From: Rummeliibacillus pycnus
Lineage (GTDB): Bacteria > Bacillota > Bacilli > Bacillales_A > Planococcaceae
Direction of reading: 5' to 3'
DNA: 64,000 nt
NCBI RefSeq assembly: GCF_002884495.1
Contig: NZ_KZ614145.1
Coordinates: 3,424,423 to 3,488,422 of the forward strand
Shown here: piece by piece, positions 17,479-24,997 of the stretch
Position numbering within the stretch: the stretch's first letter is position 1
Layout: the number at the start of each line of letters is the position of its first letter
Position numbers and translations under genes: made by a program
Notes under the pieces: model-generated
The model's input: the letters and a program-made list of their open reading frames with translations, nothing else
The model's database searches: none
Told to the model about the DNA's origin: nothing

Positions 17479-17565
17479 ATGCGCGTACTTAGCCCTGCAG
17501 CATCTCCAGTTCAAAAAGTAAAATCTGGACGTATCATGAAATCTGTACCTGGTAACTTAAAATAG
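17479..17565 (+). CDS. 28-residue basic peptide, candidate RiPP precursor
   Basis: A strong GAAAGGGGGTG site lies six bases before the ATG at 17479. A TGA (17476-17478) directly precedes that ATG in frame, so no longer form is possible. The product starts MRVLSPAASPVQKV and continues KSGRIMKSVPGNLK. It has six Arg/Lys and no acidic, aromatic or cysteine residue. A strong terminator follows at 17589. Its place directly behind a SPASM enzyme makes it the obvious substrate. I do not recognise the peptide. An upstream ATG at 17475 gives only a 5-codon frame. Confidence 0.65.
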   Translation: MRVLSPAASPVQKVKSGRIMKSVPGNLK

Positions 17566-17588
17566 TAATGGTGACAGTTAACCACAAT

Positions 17589-17630
17589 AAAGTCCCTAAT
17601 CTTCATTTGTGAAGATTAGGGACTTTGTTT
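17589..17630 (+). terminator. Strong terminator closing the radical SAM/peptide unit
   Basis: AAGTCCCTAATCTTC, loop atttgt, GAAGATTAGGGACTT, then TGTTTTTG: a 15-pair perfect stem. It is also downstream of the convergent decarboxylase gene. Confidence 0.92.
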
Positions 17631-17642
17631 TTGGAGATGTAA

Positions 17643-19088
17643 TTAATGTTCTTCATATACAATAAGTTTCCGTTCGGCTAAAGCTGTTCCACCATGAAAA
17701 CGAGAATGAAGGGCTAACAAATTTTCTAGAGTAGTGATTTTTTTTGCAGTAATCCTCTCTCCAGCCATCAAGAGAGGGATGCCAGGAGGATAGGGAATAA
17801 CCATTTCACCTGAAATTTTACCAATCGCTTCGTTAAATGATAGTTGTTGTATCTTTGTTTGCTGCATCTCAGTGTAAGATAAAGACAAAGTGACGATTTT
17901 TTCGGTTTCTTCCCAATTACCAGTAGATTCATACTCTTTCGTTCTATACTGAGATTTAACAGCCGACGTGATTAATGTAGCTGTTTGATCAAATGGATAG
18001 CTTTCTCCTTTTTTTACTAATGGCAATACGAGTAAAACATTTTGAGGATCTGCTAATTCAGAGTAGATCCCTTTTTCTTCAAGGAGAGCCTGAAGATCAT
18101 AGCCACTAAGTCCACAATTTGAGCGAATACTTATTTTTAATGGATCCATCCATACTTCTTCCGGAGGTTCCAATACATCAATTTCCGGGATAGCGGACAA
18201 CAAAATTTTAAACTGAGAAATTTTTTTTATAAGTGAATCTTGATCATCTTGTGAGTAAGAAGCCAAATATGCTCGTGCTAGATCAAGTGACCCCATTATT
18301 GGATAAGATGGACTGCTCGATTGAAGCATTTGTAAATAAAACTCAACTCGATTTACATTTACCAATGAACTGTTAACATGCAAATAAGAGCCCATCGTCA
18401 TTGCAGGCAACGTTTTATGTGCGGAATGAACGACAACGTCTGCGCCCATCTCAAGTGAACTTTTAGGAAATGGTGATGGTAACGAAAAATGAGCCCCATG
18501 TGCTTCATCAACAAGAATGGGAATTCTTTTTTTATGTGCTAACGCAATTACATTCGTTAAATCATGTCCAAGCCCATAATAATTAGGATAGGTTAAAATT
18601 ATTGCTTTTGAGTTAGGATACATTTCTAATGCTTCTGCAACAATCTTAAAATCTAGGCCCCCAGCAATCCCCCATTTTTTATGGAACGTTGGGGATAAAA
18701 AAACAGGTTTTACATTTGCTAACATCAATCCATGGAGAACAGACTTGTGACAATTGCGTTGAACGAGGACAGTATCGCCTTCACTACATGATGCTAAAAT
18801 CATTGCTAGATTACCTACTGTTGACCCATTTACAAGAAAGTAACTTTTCTTTACGCCATATAACTCTGCTAATAATAACTCTGCCTCTCGTATAGGGCCA
18901 ACAGGTGCGTGCAAGTCATCTAATCCTGTTAATTCTGTGGCATCAATAGAAAGTAAACGCTTGTATAAATAGTTGCCTTTTTCTAAAAAAACTTTTCCGT
19001 TTTTATGGCCAGGTACATGATAGGATACTTTATCATTCTTATAGAAATTCTCTAAAGCATCATATAACGGCGTCTGAAATTGATTCAT
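17643..19088 (-). CDS. PLP-dependent Orn/Lys/Arg decarboxylase family protein
   Basis: The protein has 481 residues from the ATG at 19088, which is better spaced from its AAGGAAG site than the ATG six bases upstream. The large-domain motifs YHVPGHKNG, VDEAHGAHF and the PLP-lysine motif SAHKTLPAMTMGS identify the group I Orn/Lys/Arg decarboxylases, in the short Bacillus form (YaaO/SpeA-like, lacking the N-terminal wing domain). It probably makes agmatine or cadaverine for polyamine synthesis; the substrate is not settled by sequence. Cytoplasmic and monocistronic. Confidence 0.87.
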   Translation of the reverse strand: MNQFQTPLYDALENFYKNDKVSYHVPGHKNGKVFLEKGNYLYKRLLSIDATELTGLDDLHAPVGPIREAELLLAELYGVKKSYFLVNGSTVGNLAMILASCSEGDTVLVQRNCHKSVLHGLMLANVKPVFLSPTFHKKWGIAGGLDFKIVAEALEMYPNSKAIILTYPNYYGLGHDLTNVIALAHKKRIPILVDEAHGAHFSLPSPFPKSSLEMGADVVVHSAHKTLPAMTMGSYLHVNSSLVNVNRVEFYLQMLQSSSPSYPIMGSLDLARAYLASYSQDDQDSLIKKISQFKILLSAIPEIDVLEPPEEVWMDPLKISIRSNCGLSGYDLQALLEEKGIYSELADPQNVLLVLPLVKKGESYPFDQTATLITSAVKSQYRTKEYESTGNWEETEKIVTLSLSYTEMQQTKIQQLSFNEAIGKISGEMVIPYPPGIPLLMAGERITAKKITTLENLLALHSRFHGGTALAERKLIVYEEH

Positions 19089-19242
19089 ATACATCTTCCT
19101 TCGAACTAATTTTTCATATTATTATTTTACCATTTGGCTAGCTCTTCATTAGCGAATCATATTGCCAATTTTTGAAATAGCGTATAATTATAATATAACC
19201 TATGAATAGATTTCTTAAAGGTTAGGAATATTAAAGAAATGG

Positions 19243-19839
19243 ATGATCAATCGAATGAATGATACAAAAAAATTTCCATTACTATCAGGAAATCTTTCAC
19301 TAGATTTAGTGAATACAGAACTTGTAAAGCGTGGTCAACGTCAGGACCTATTATTGACGGAAGAGGATGTAATTGATTGGCTTTATACAATAAAAGAAAA
19401 CAATTCATTTTGGAATGCACAATTATTCCAAAAGATTAAAGAGAGAATTGGACAGGTATTTTTATGTATTTTAGAAATGCGTACGGTTTTAAGAACAGAG
19501 TTTGAATCAATAGCCAATAAAAAGCCAATATCGGATAAATTTATCGTTTATTTAGAGAGGAAAATTAAAAAGGCACCATTTACTTATAAACTAGTAGAAC
19601 AAAAACTGGTTCCTATACCAATTGGAGAGATAGAGGATGTTCTTTTATCGTTAATCGCTTTTAATGCATTAACTTTAATTGAAACCAATCGTTTAACATT
19701 TATCAAGAGATGCTCGAATCCGGAGTGTGTACTTTTATTTATCGACGAGAGCGGAAGACGTAAATGGTGTTCGATGAAAATATGTGGGAACAGAAAAAAA
19801 GTATCGAGATTTCAACATAGGCACATAGAAGATCATTAA
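19243..19839 (+). CDS. CGNR zinc-finger protein
   Basis: The 198-residue protein has an N-terminal ABATE-type region (FPLLSGNLSLDLVNTELVKRGQ, about residues 9-30) and a C-terminal zinc finger RCSNPECVLLFID ... WCSMKICGNR (about 160-185) that gives the family its name. Such proteins are presumed stress-related nucleic-acid-binding regulators, but this is not well established. It is followed by a terminator and then an operator-bearing promoter for the HPP gene. The start at 19243 is supported only by homology; the ribosome site is weak. Confidence 0.8.
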   Translation: MINRMNDTKKFPLLSGNLSLDLVNTELVKRGQRQDLLLTEEDVIDWLYTIKENNSFWNAQLFQKIKERIGQVFLCILEMRTVLRTEFESIANKKPISDKFIVYLERKIKKAPFTYKLVEQKLVPIPIGEIEDVLLSLIAFNALTLIETNRLTFIKRCSNPECVLLFIDESGRRKWCSMKICGNRKKVSRFQHRHIEDH

Positions 19840-19871
19840 AAGAACCTACTTTCAGAGTGGGTTCTTTTTTT
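19839..19871 (+). terminator. Terminator after the CGNR gene
   Basis: AGAACC, loop of about 13 bases, GGTTCT and seven T residues. Confidence 0.82.
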
Positions 19872-19880
19872 CTGCAAGTA

Positions 19881-19932
19881 TAAACTAACCTGTAAATAAC
19901 TGTTTGACAGGTTAGTTTATTTTCTGTAAAGT
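19881..19932 (+). promoter_or_regulatory. Promoter with overlapping 13-bp palindromic operator (HPP gene)
   Basis: TAAACTAACCTGT (19881-19893) and ACAGGTTAGTTTA (19907-19919) are perfect inverted repeats separated by 13 bp. The right arm overlaps TTGACA (19904-19909), which has TAAAGT (19927-19932) at the ideal 17-bp spacing. A regulator bound to the palindrome would occlude the -35 box. The repressor is not identified. Confidence 0.6.
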
Positions 19933-19958
19933 GAAATATAAATAAGAGGAGGTAAATT

Positions 19959-20504
19959 ATGGAGAAGACAACAATAGAAAAAAATTCATTTATTTTTACC
20001 CGCTATATATCTAAAATGAAGGGAACAGGAAAAAGTCCTTTAAAAGTTAATGTAAAAGACTCAGCAACAGGACTAATTGGTGGATTTCTAACGATTTTTG
20101 CGTTAGTTTGTTTAACAAATATGACATCTTCCCAATGGCTAATGGCTCCATTTGGTGCTAGTTGTGTATTAGCATTTGGTATTTGGAATGCACCGTTATC
20201 ACAGCCAAGAAATATTATTGGAGGACATTTTGTGTCTACATTCATCGGTTTAGCTACTTATCATATTATGGGTGATGAGCCTTGGGCAATTGCTTTGGCT
20301 GTTGGCTTAGCCATTGCTGTGATGATGCTCACAAAAACAACCCATCCGCCAGCAGGTGCAGATCCACTCGTTATTATGTTCGAAGCATACAGTTGGAGTT
20401 ACTTGATTATGCCGGTTTTCATAGGCTCTGTTATCATCGTTCTCTTTGCATTGTTCATTAATAATCTGCGAAGTAATAGGAGTTACCCAACCTTTTGGAT
20501 ATAA
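19959..20504 (+). CDS. HPP family integral membrane protein
   Basis: The 181-residue protein has four hydrophobic segments (about residues 33-52, 60-80, 90-125, 145-168) and the family signature KTTHPPAGADPL near residue 127. It also has MAPFGASCVLAF and PLSQPRNIIGGH. HPP proteins are implicated in nitrite or other anion transport, but this is poorly established. GAGGAGG precedes the ATG. It is single, behind a promoter that carries a palindromic operator. Confidence 0.85.
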   Translation: MEKTTIEKNSFIFTRYISKMKGTGKSPLKVNVKDSATGLIGGFLTIFALVCLTNMTSSQWLMAPFGASCVLAFGIWNAPLSQPRNIIGGHFVSTFIGLATYHIMGDEPWAIALAVGLAIAVMMLTKTTHPPAGADPLVIMFEAYSWSYLIMPVFIGSVIIVLFALFINNLRSNRSYPTFWI

Positions 20505-20650
20505 TCTCTAACATTAGTAATGTAGATTAAAATGGTAGAAGGACAGTTTCATTTTAAAAAAATTTGTTTGATAAAGTCTTTTGTTATTGGAAATAATACA
20601 TGGTAACGAGAGCAGAATCGTTCATTCATTTTTAATAAAGGTGTGACAAT

Positions 20651-21178
20651 ATGAAAAAAGCAGTATTTTTAGACCGTGACGGAGTAATAAATGAAGTATT
20701 AACAGATCGAGTTAAATTTGTGAATAAACCACAAGATCTTTACTTCTTACCCGATGTTCCGGAAGCTATCAAGAAATTGAATAATTTCTTTGACTACATA
20801 TTTGTGGTGACCAATCAGGGCGGTGTTGGATTAGGGTTTATGAAAGAAACTCAACTTAACAAAATCCACGATCATATGATTGCTGAATTAAAGAAAGAAG
20901 GAGCCATTATCCATGATGTGGCTTACTGTGCGCATAAGCCAAAAGCTGGCTGTGAATGTCGTAAACCAAAACCAAAATTAATTTTAGACTTAAGTAAAAA
21001 ATATACGATTGATTTATCGAAATCCTATATGGTGGGAGATACCGATACAGACATTATTGCGGGGAAAAAAGCAGGTACAAAGGGAGTCTTTTTAGGAGAA
21101 AGTGATCCGCTTGCAGATGCAGTTTTTCCCGACTTAATAAGCGCGGTTGACTGGATGATAGAAGATTCAAAAGCTTGA
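20651..21178 (+). CDS. HAD-IIIA phosphatase, GmhB-like
   Basis: The 175-residue protein has the HAD motifs FLDRDGVIN (nucleophile and acid aspartates), VVTNQGG (motif II), CRKPKPKL (motif III lysine) and MVGDTDTDIIAGKKAG (motif IV). The insert CAHKPKAGCEC supplies the zinc ligands typical of heptose/histidinol-phosphate HAD-IIIA enzymes. D-glycero-manno-heptose 1,7-bisphosphate phosphatase is the nearest named activity, but no heptose genes are near, so the substrate is uncertain. Cytoplasmic and monocistronic. Confidence 0.85.
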   Translation: MKKAVFLDRDGVINEVLTDRVKFVNKPQDLYFLPDVPEAIKKLNNFFDYIFVVTNQGGVGLGFMKETQLNKIHDHMIAELKKEGAIIHDVAYCAHKPKAGCECRKPKPKLILDLSKKYTIDLSKSYMVGDTDTDIIAGKKAGTKGVFLGESDPLADAVFPDLISAVDWMIEDSKA

Positions 21179-21271
21179 ATGAATAGTTTTAAAGAAGCTA
21201 CATGAAGAGGAGACGAAAGGTTAAGAGGTATCTTATTCTTTGATTAATGATTCAATGCCCAAACTAATTCT

Positions 21272-21300
21272 TTGACACAAACTTTTCAGACGAATACGAT
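21272..21300 (+). promoter_or_regulatory. SigA-type promoter for the OYE-family gene
   Basis: Consensus TTGACA (21272-21277), 17-bp spacer, TACGAT (21295-21300), 42 bp upstream of the ATG. Confidence 0.7.
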
Positions 21301-21341
21301 AGAAGTAAACAATTTCCAAGTAATAACCAGGAGGAATAAGA

Positions 21342-22442
21342 ATGACAAATTTGTTTGAAAACTATACACTTCCAAACGGAATATCACTGCGAAATAGAGT
21401 GGTGATGGCGCCAATGACGACATATTCAGCTAATGACGATGGTACAGTGTCAGATGCAGAAATAGCTTATTATACGAACCGTTCAAAAGGTGTCGGTATG
21501 GTTGTAACTGCTTGTACACATGTGACAGAGAATGGTAAAGGTTTTCCTGGTCAGTTTGCAGGATATGCAGATGAATTTATTCCGAGTTTGAAAAGAGTAG
21601 CAGATGCAATTCACAAAGGTGGAGCAAAAGCGGTGCTTCAAATTTATCATGGTGGAAGACGTAGCATCCCTGAAGAAGTGCCCAATGGTGAAATTGTAAG
21701 TGCTAGTGATGTTGCTTTTCCCGGAAACGCAACACCACGACCTTTGACAATAGAAGAAATTAAAGAAATCATCGGAGCATATGGTGAAACCACTCGTCGT
21801 GCGATTGAAGCAGGATACGATGGTGTTGAAATTCATGGTGCGAATACGTATTTACTTCAACAATTCTTCTCAGGCTACACAAATCGAAGAAAAGATAAAT
21901 ATGGTGGTTCTATTGAAAATCGTATGCGCTTTCCATTAGAAGTTGTAGATGAAGTAAGAAGTGTTGTCGCGAAATTTGCATCTAAACCATTTATTGTTGG
22001 GTATAGATTTTCTCCTGAAGAGGAAGAAGAAACAGGAATTACAATGGATCAAACGGTACAACTTATAGATGCTCTTGCTGATAAGAAGTTAACCTATTTA
22101 CACGTATCGCAAGGAGAATTCTATACTAAGCCTCATCGTTTTAGTGGAGATAAAAATAAATCACGTGTTGAAATCTTATTAGATACCATTCATGGTCGTA
22201 CGCCATTAATTGGAGTTGGTTCAATTTATTCGTTAGAAGATGCTGAAAAGGCAAGTGAATCTGGTGTAGATTTGATCGCCTTAGGTCGTGAGCTCTTAAT
22301 TGAACCAAATTGGGTACAAAAAGCTGAAGCAGGAGATGGTCATATCCCTACGAAGATGGATAAGACAAAACAAAAGGAACTTATTATTCCAGATCCAATG
22401 TGGAAGATGTTACATAGACCAGGATGGATTCCAGGAATGTAA
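21342..22442 (+). CDS. Old Yellow Enzyme-like NADH:flavin oxidoreductase
   Basis: The 366-residue TIM-barrel FMN enzyme has RVVMAPMTTYSANDDG at the N terminus and VEIHGANTYLLQQFFSGYTNRRKD carrying the substrate-site His and Asn. YGGSIENRMRFPLEVV and LIALGRELLIEPNW are other family signatures. It resembles Bacillus YqiG/NamA-group ene-reductases, which reduce activated C=C bonds; the physiological substrate is unknown. A consensus promoter precedes it, AGGAGG sits before the ATG, and a strong terminator follows. Confidence 0.88.
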   Translation: MTNLFENYTLPNGISLRNRVVMAPMTTYSANDDGTVSDAEIAYYTNRSKGVGMVVTACTHVTENGKGFPGQFAGYADEFIPSLKRVADAIHKGGAKAVLQIYHGGRRSIPEEVPNGEIVSASDVAFPGNATPRPLTIEEIKEIIGAYGETTRRAIEAGYDGVEIHGANTYLLQQFFSGYTNRRKDKYGGSIENRMRFPLEVVDEVRSVVAKFASKPFIVGYRFSPEEEEETGITMDQTVQLIDALADKKLTYLHVSQGEFYTKPHRFSGDKNKSRVEILLDTIHGRTPLIGVGSIYSLEDAEKASESGVDLIALGRELLIEPNWVQKAEAGDGHIPTKMDKTKQKELIIPDPMWKMLHRPGWIPGM

Positions 22443-22510
22443 AATGTATAATATATAATATTTTGAAAAAACAGGGAATTTAAGAGGGTTTTTTGGAATA
22501 ATAGACGAAA

Positions 22511-22543
22511 GGGTCATAGATAGAAAATCTATGACCCTTTTTT
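22511..22543 (+). terminator. Terminator after the OYE-family gene
   Basis: GGGTCATAGAT, loop agaaa, ATCTATGACCC and at least seven T residues; perfect 11-pair stem. Confidence 0.93.
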
Positions 22544-22696
22544 TAATTTTTTTACAACTTAAAAATTGTACAAGTTTTCCGTCATCAAGGGGATAGTATG
22601 TTCATAAATTAGCTCAGTAACTAATTGAACTTAAAGAAGGGGTACTAGGAAAAAGCAACAAGGAAAATAATTTATAGATGGGAAGGAATTTGTGAA

Positions 22697-24088
22697 ATGA
22701 AAAGACTTTTGGTTTTATTATTGTCAAGTATTGCAATTATTACAATTGTTTTTACAACAGTTACTAATGAAGCAGTGCAAGCAAAAACGATGTGGGGAAA
22801 AATAGAATTTAAAAATGGAATGATTGGCAAAGTAAAGATCATCCAAAATACCAATCAATATAGTATTAGTAAAAACAAACTAAAGAAAGGTCAAAGTATT
22901 AAAAAAGGAAAAGAATATGGAGTATATTCTTACTCAAAAAGTTATGGTGGAATCTATAAAATTGGCAGTAATAAATATGTAAAAAAGACCAAATCAATTA
23001 AGTATTACAAGGCATCCAAAAAGTTGATTTATAATGTAAAGAAAGATAGAGCCGATTTAAGTACTTCTGAAATTGCGAAATTAAACGATGATAAAGTCGC
23101 TTTAATCGAAGTCAATGTTCAGAATGGAAAATCTCAGGGAAGCGGTGTTTTAGTTGGTAATGGTTTAGTATTAACAAATGAACATGTTATAAATGGTATG
23201 AGGAGTGGCACAATCACCCTTAATAATGGCAAAAAATATAAAATAAAGGGTGTAGTAGTAAAGGATAAAACAAAGGATTTAGCTTTGATAAAAACGAATG
23301 ACAAGATAACAGGTATAAATTCTGTGAAAATTGGATCATACAAAAGTTTAGCAAAGGGGCAAAAAATTGTTGCGATCGGAAGTCCCTTGGGATTACAAAA
23401 TACCGTTTCTGAAGGGATTGTAAGTTCATTTAGAGTGTCAAATGGTGTAAAACTTATTCAAATTAGCGCACCTATTGACCATGGCAGTTCTGGTGGAGGA
23501 TTATTTAATAAAAAAGGTGAATTAGTAGGGATTACTTCGAGTGGCTATAATAGTAATGCTGATTTGAATTTTGCAGTAGCGATAGATGAAATGAGTAGTT
23601 GGAATAAGTATTTTAAAATGAACTATAATGACATCAAGGTTTTACCTATAGACAACCTGTCCAATGTTCCAATTTTAGGGAATATTGCATTGGGAATGAC
23701 AAAGGCACAAGTAAAGAAATTAGAAACTGCCACACTATACCAAGAAAATTCCAATAGTCTAGCATATAAAAATAAATTGATATTTGAGTATACAGCCAAT
23801 GTGATATACGAATTTAAGGATGATAAATTAGTAGCAATCAATATTTTCCATGATGTAGTGAACAATCAAGATGATCTAAAATTATTAGAGGCATATTTTT
23901 TGGCAATGTACGATAAAATTTCAGCAATATATGGAGAATCTGATAGCTTAGATACAGATTGGTATGATGACGAAGATGGCTACAGCATAAGTGCATTCTG
24001 GGATGAGGATACAGAGGGAATCTTATTAACTTCTACAATCATGGATGATTTCTCATCATTTGGAGGTATTCGTATCGCTCTTAAATAA
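22697..24088 (+). CDS. Secreted trypsin-like (HtrA-type) serine protease
   Basis: The 463-residue protein starts with a signal peptide (residues 1-29, AVQA/K). A Lys/Tyr-rich, beta-rich region (30-115) follows, then a chymotrypsin-fold protease (120-290) with His163 (LTNEHV), Asp194 (KDLALIK) and Ser265 in DHGSSGGG, where HtrA usually has GNSGG. There is no PDZ domain. Residues 325-463 contain an LGMTKAQVKKL segment like small outer-surface-adhesin/SmpA-type modules. It is probably an exported protease anchored or associated with the wall. Single gene. Confidence 0.85.
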   Translation: MKRLLVLLLSSIAIITIVFTTVTNEAVQAKTMWGKIEFKNGMIGKVKIIQNTNQYSISKNKLKKGQSIKKGKEYGVYSYSKSYGGIYKIGSNKYVKKTKSIKYYKASKKLIYNVKKDRADLSTSEIAKLNDDKVALIEVNVQNGKSQGSGVLVGNGLVLTNEHVINGMRSGTITLNNGKKYKIKGVVVKDKTKDLALIKTNDKITGINSVKIGSYKSLAKGQKIVAIGSPLGLQNTVSEGIVSSFRVSNGVKLIQISAPIDHGSSGGGLFNKKGELVGITSSGYNSNADLNFAVAIDEMSSWNKYFKMNYNDIKVLPIDNLSNVPILGNIALGMTKAQVKKLETATLYQENSNSLAYKNKLIFEYTANVIYEFKDDKLVAINIFHDVVNNQDDLKLLEAYFLAMYDKISAIYGESDSLDTDWYDDEDGYSISAFWDEDTEGILLTSTIMDDFSSFGGIRIALK

Positions 24089-24181
24089 TATCAAATATAT
24101 CTAACACTTTCCTTGCAGTAAAGAACAGGGTATTAACTAAAATTATTCTGTCAATACTATCCATAAAGGAGGTGTTGTATG

Positions 24182-24337
24182 ATGGCAAAGGATGTTCTTT
24201 GTGAAGTAAGTAACTGTACATTTTGGCAAAAAGGGAATCAATGTACTGCTCACGAAATTTATGTAGTCAGCAATAGAGGGACGCAAGCCTCTACTACTGA
24301 GGAAACAGATTGTAAAACATTTGAACCAAGAAAATAA
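24182..24337 (+). CDS. DUF1540 Cys4 small protein
   Basis: The 51-residue protein has the spacing of DUF1540: LCEVSNCTFW, GNQCTAHEIYVV and TEETDCKTFEPRK. Its four cysteines probably bind one zinc ion. An AAAGGAGGTG site is seven bases before the ATG at 24182; a second ATG three bases earlier is too close to it. Function is unknown; the family is widespread in spore-formers. A terminator follows at 24353. Confidence 0.85.
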   Translation: MAKDVLCEVSNCTFWQKGNQCTAHEIYVVSNRGTQASTTEETDCKTFEPRK

Positions 24338-24352
24338 TGTTTTCATACATCT

Positions 24353-24380
24353 GGATAACCTATAGTGGGTTATCCTTTTG
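24353..24380 (+). terminator. Terminator after the DUF1540 gene
   Basis: GGATAACC, loop tatagt, GGGTTATCC, then TTTTG. Confidence 0.8.
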
Positions 24381-24393
24381 TTATGATTAGTAT

Positions 24394-24408
24394 TGATAAT
24401 AATTATCA
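24394..24408. promoter_or_regulatory. Perfect 7-1-7 Fur-box palindrome
   Basis: TGATAAT-A-ATTATCA exactly matches the 7-1-7 inverted repeat of Bacillus Fur/PerR-type boxes. It lies after a terminator, with no gene for about 590 bp downstream on the plus strand and no minus-strand gene. The only small frame nearby (24531, 20 codons) is unconvincing. Confidence 0.5.
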
Positions 24409-24745
24409 TTTTCATACTAATTATTTTATATTTGATTTACTGGATTTTGGTCCAATCCAAGTAAAAACGAATTGTATTTATTATTGAACAAATTATATAT
24501 GTATAGAAGTTAATTGGAGAGACTTTTTATATGGATGGATCTCTGTATTATAACAATATGAAAATTGACAAACTGTTTTATTTAAAAACTTGACAGAATC
24601 TTTCATTAATAGTAATATAATTTTCAAGAAGTATATTAGTAGATAAATTAATTAAAATATAGTGAGCTTTAGCAAAGAGTTATATGTAATATGGCTATTT
24701 GAAAAAGTATATCTATATATTAACACAATCATGAAATGTAAAGCA

Positions 24746-24886
24746 CATCCGTATTATTAGGATGCTGCTGTTCTATAAAGAGGTAGGCTATTTAAAACCC
24801 AAATGGGCTAGTTAAAAGTAAACCGATAATTTCCAATTTTAATGGTGATTTAACCGTTAATATTAGAGATTATCGGTTTTTATTTT
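24746..24886 (+). ncRNA. Structured leader with terminator upstream of dabB
   Basis: Three successive foldable units: CATCC/GGATG (24746-24764); TAGGCTATTT/AAATGGGCTA (24784-24810, 9 of 10 pairs); and an 11-bp perfect AAACCGATAAT/ATTATCGGTTT stem (24820-24879) enclosing TTAATGGT/ACCGTTAA and followed by TTTATTTTG. The last is a terminator. The array lies 112 bp before dabB and could be an attenuator; I do not recognise a known riboswitch. It could simply be the end of an unseen transcript. Confidence 0.45.
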
Positions 24887-24997
24887 GTTAATTATTTTTG
24901 AGCTTTAATAAAAATATATTTTTTACGCTAATTATGTGAAATTAACTAGTTAGATTTTGATTTTACATGTCATCCATTTCAAGGGGAGGATGTTGGG

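Noticed and set aside
17475-17492. ATG at 17475 four bases before the peptide start
   Set aside because: It encodes only five codons and sits too close to the ribosome site.
24143-24415. 90-codon minus-strand frame
   Set aside because: It is antisense to the DUF1540 gene and its terminator; the DUF1540 motifs are unmistakable.
24531-24593. 20-codon frame after TTGGAGAG, downstream of the Fur box
   Set aside because: Too short and low complexity, with no context; noted only as a weak possibility.
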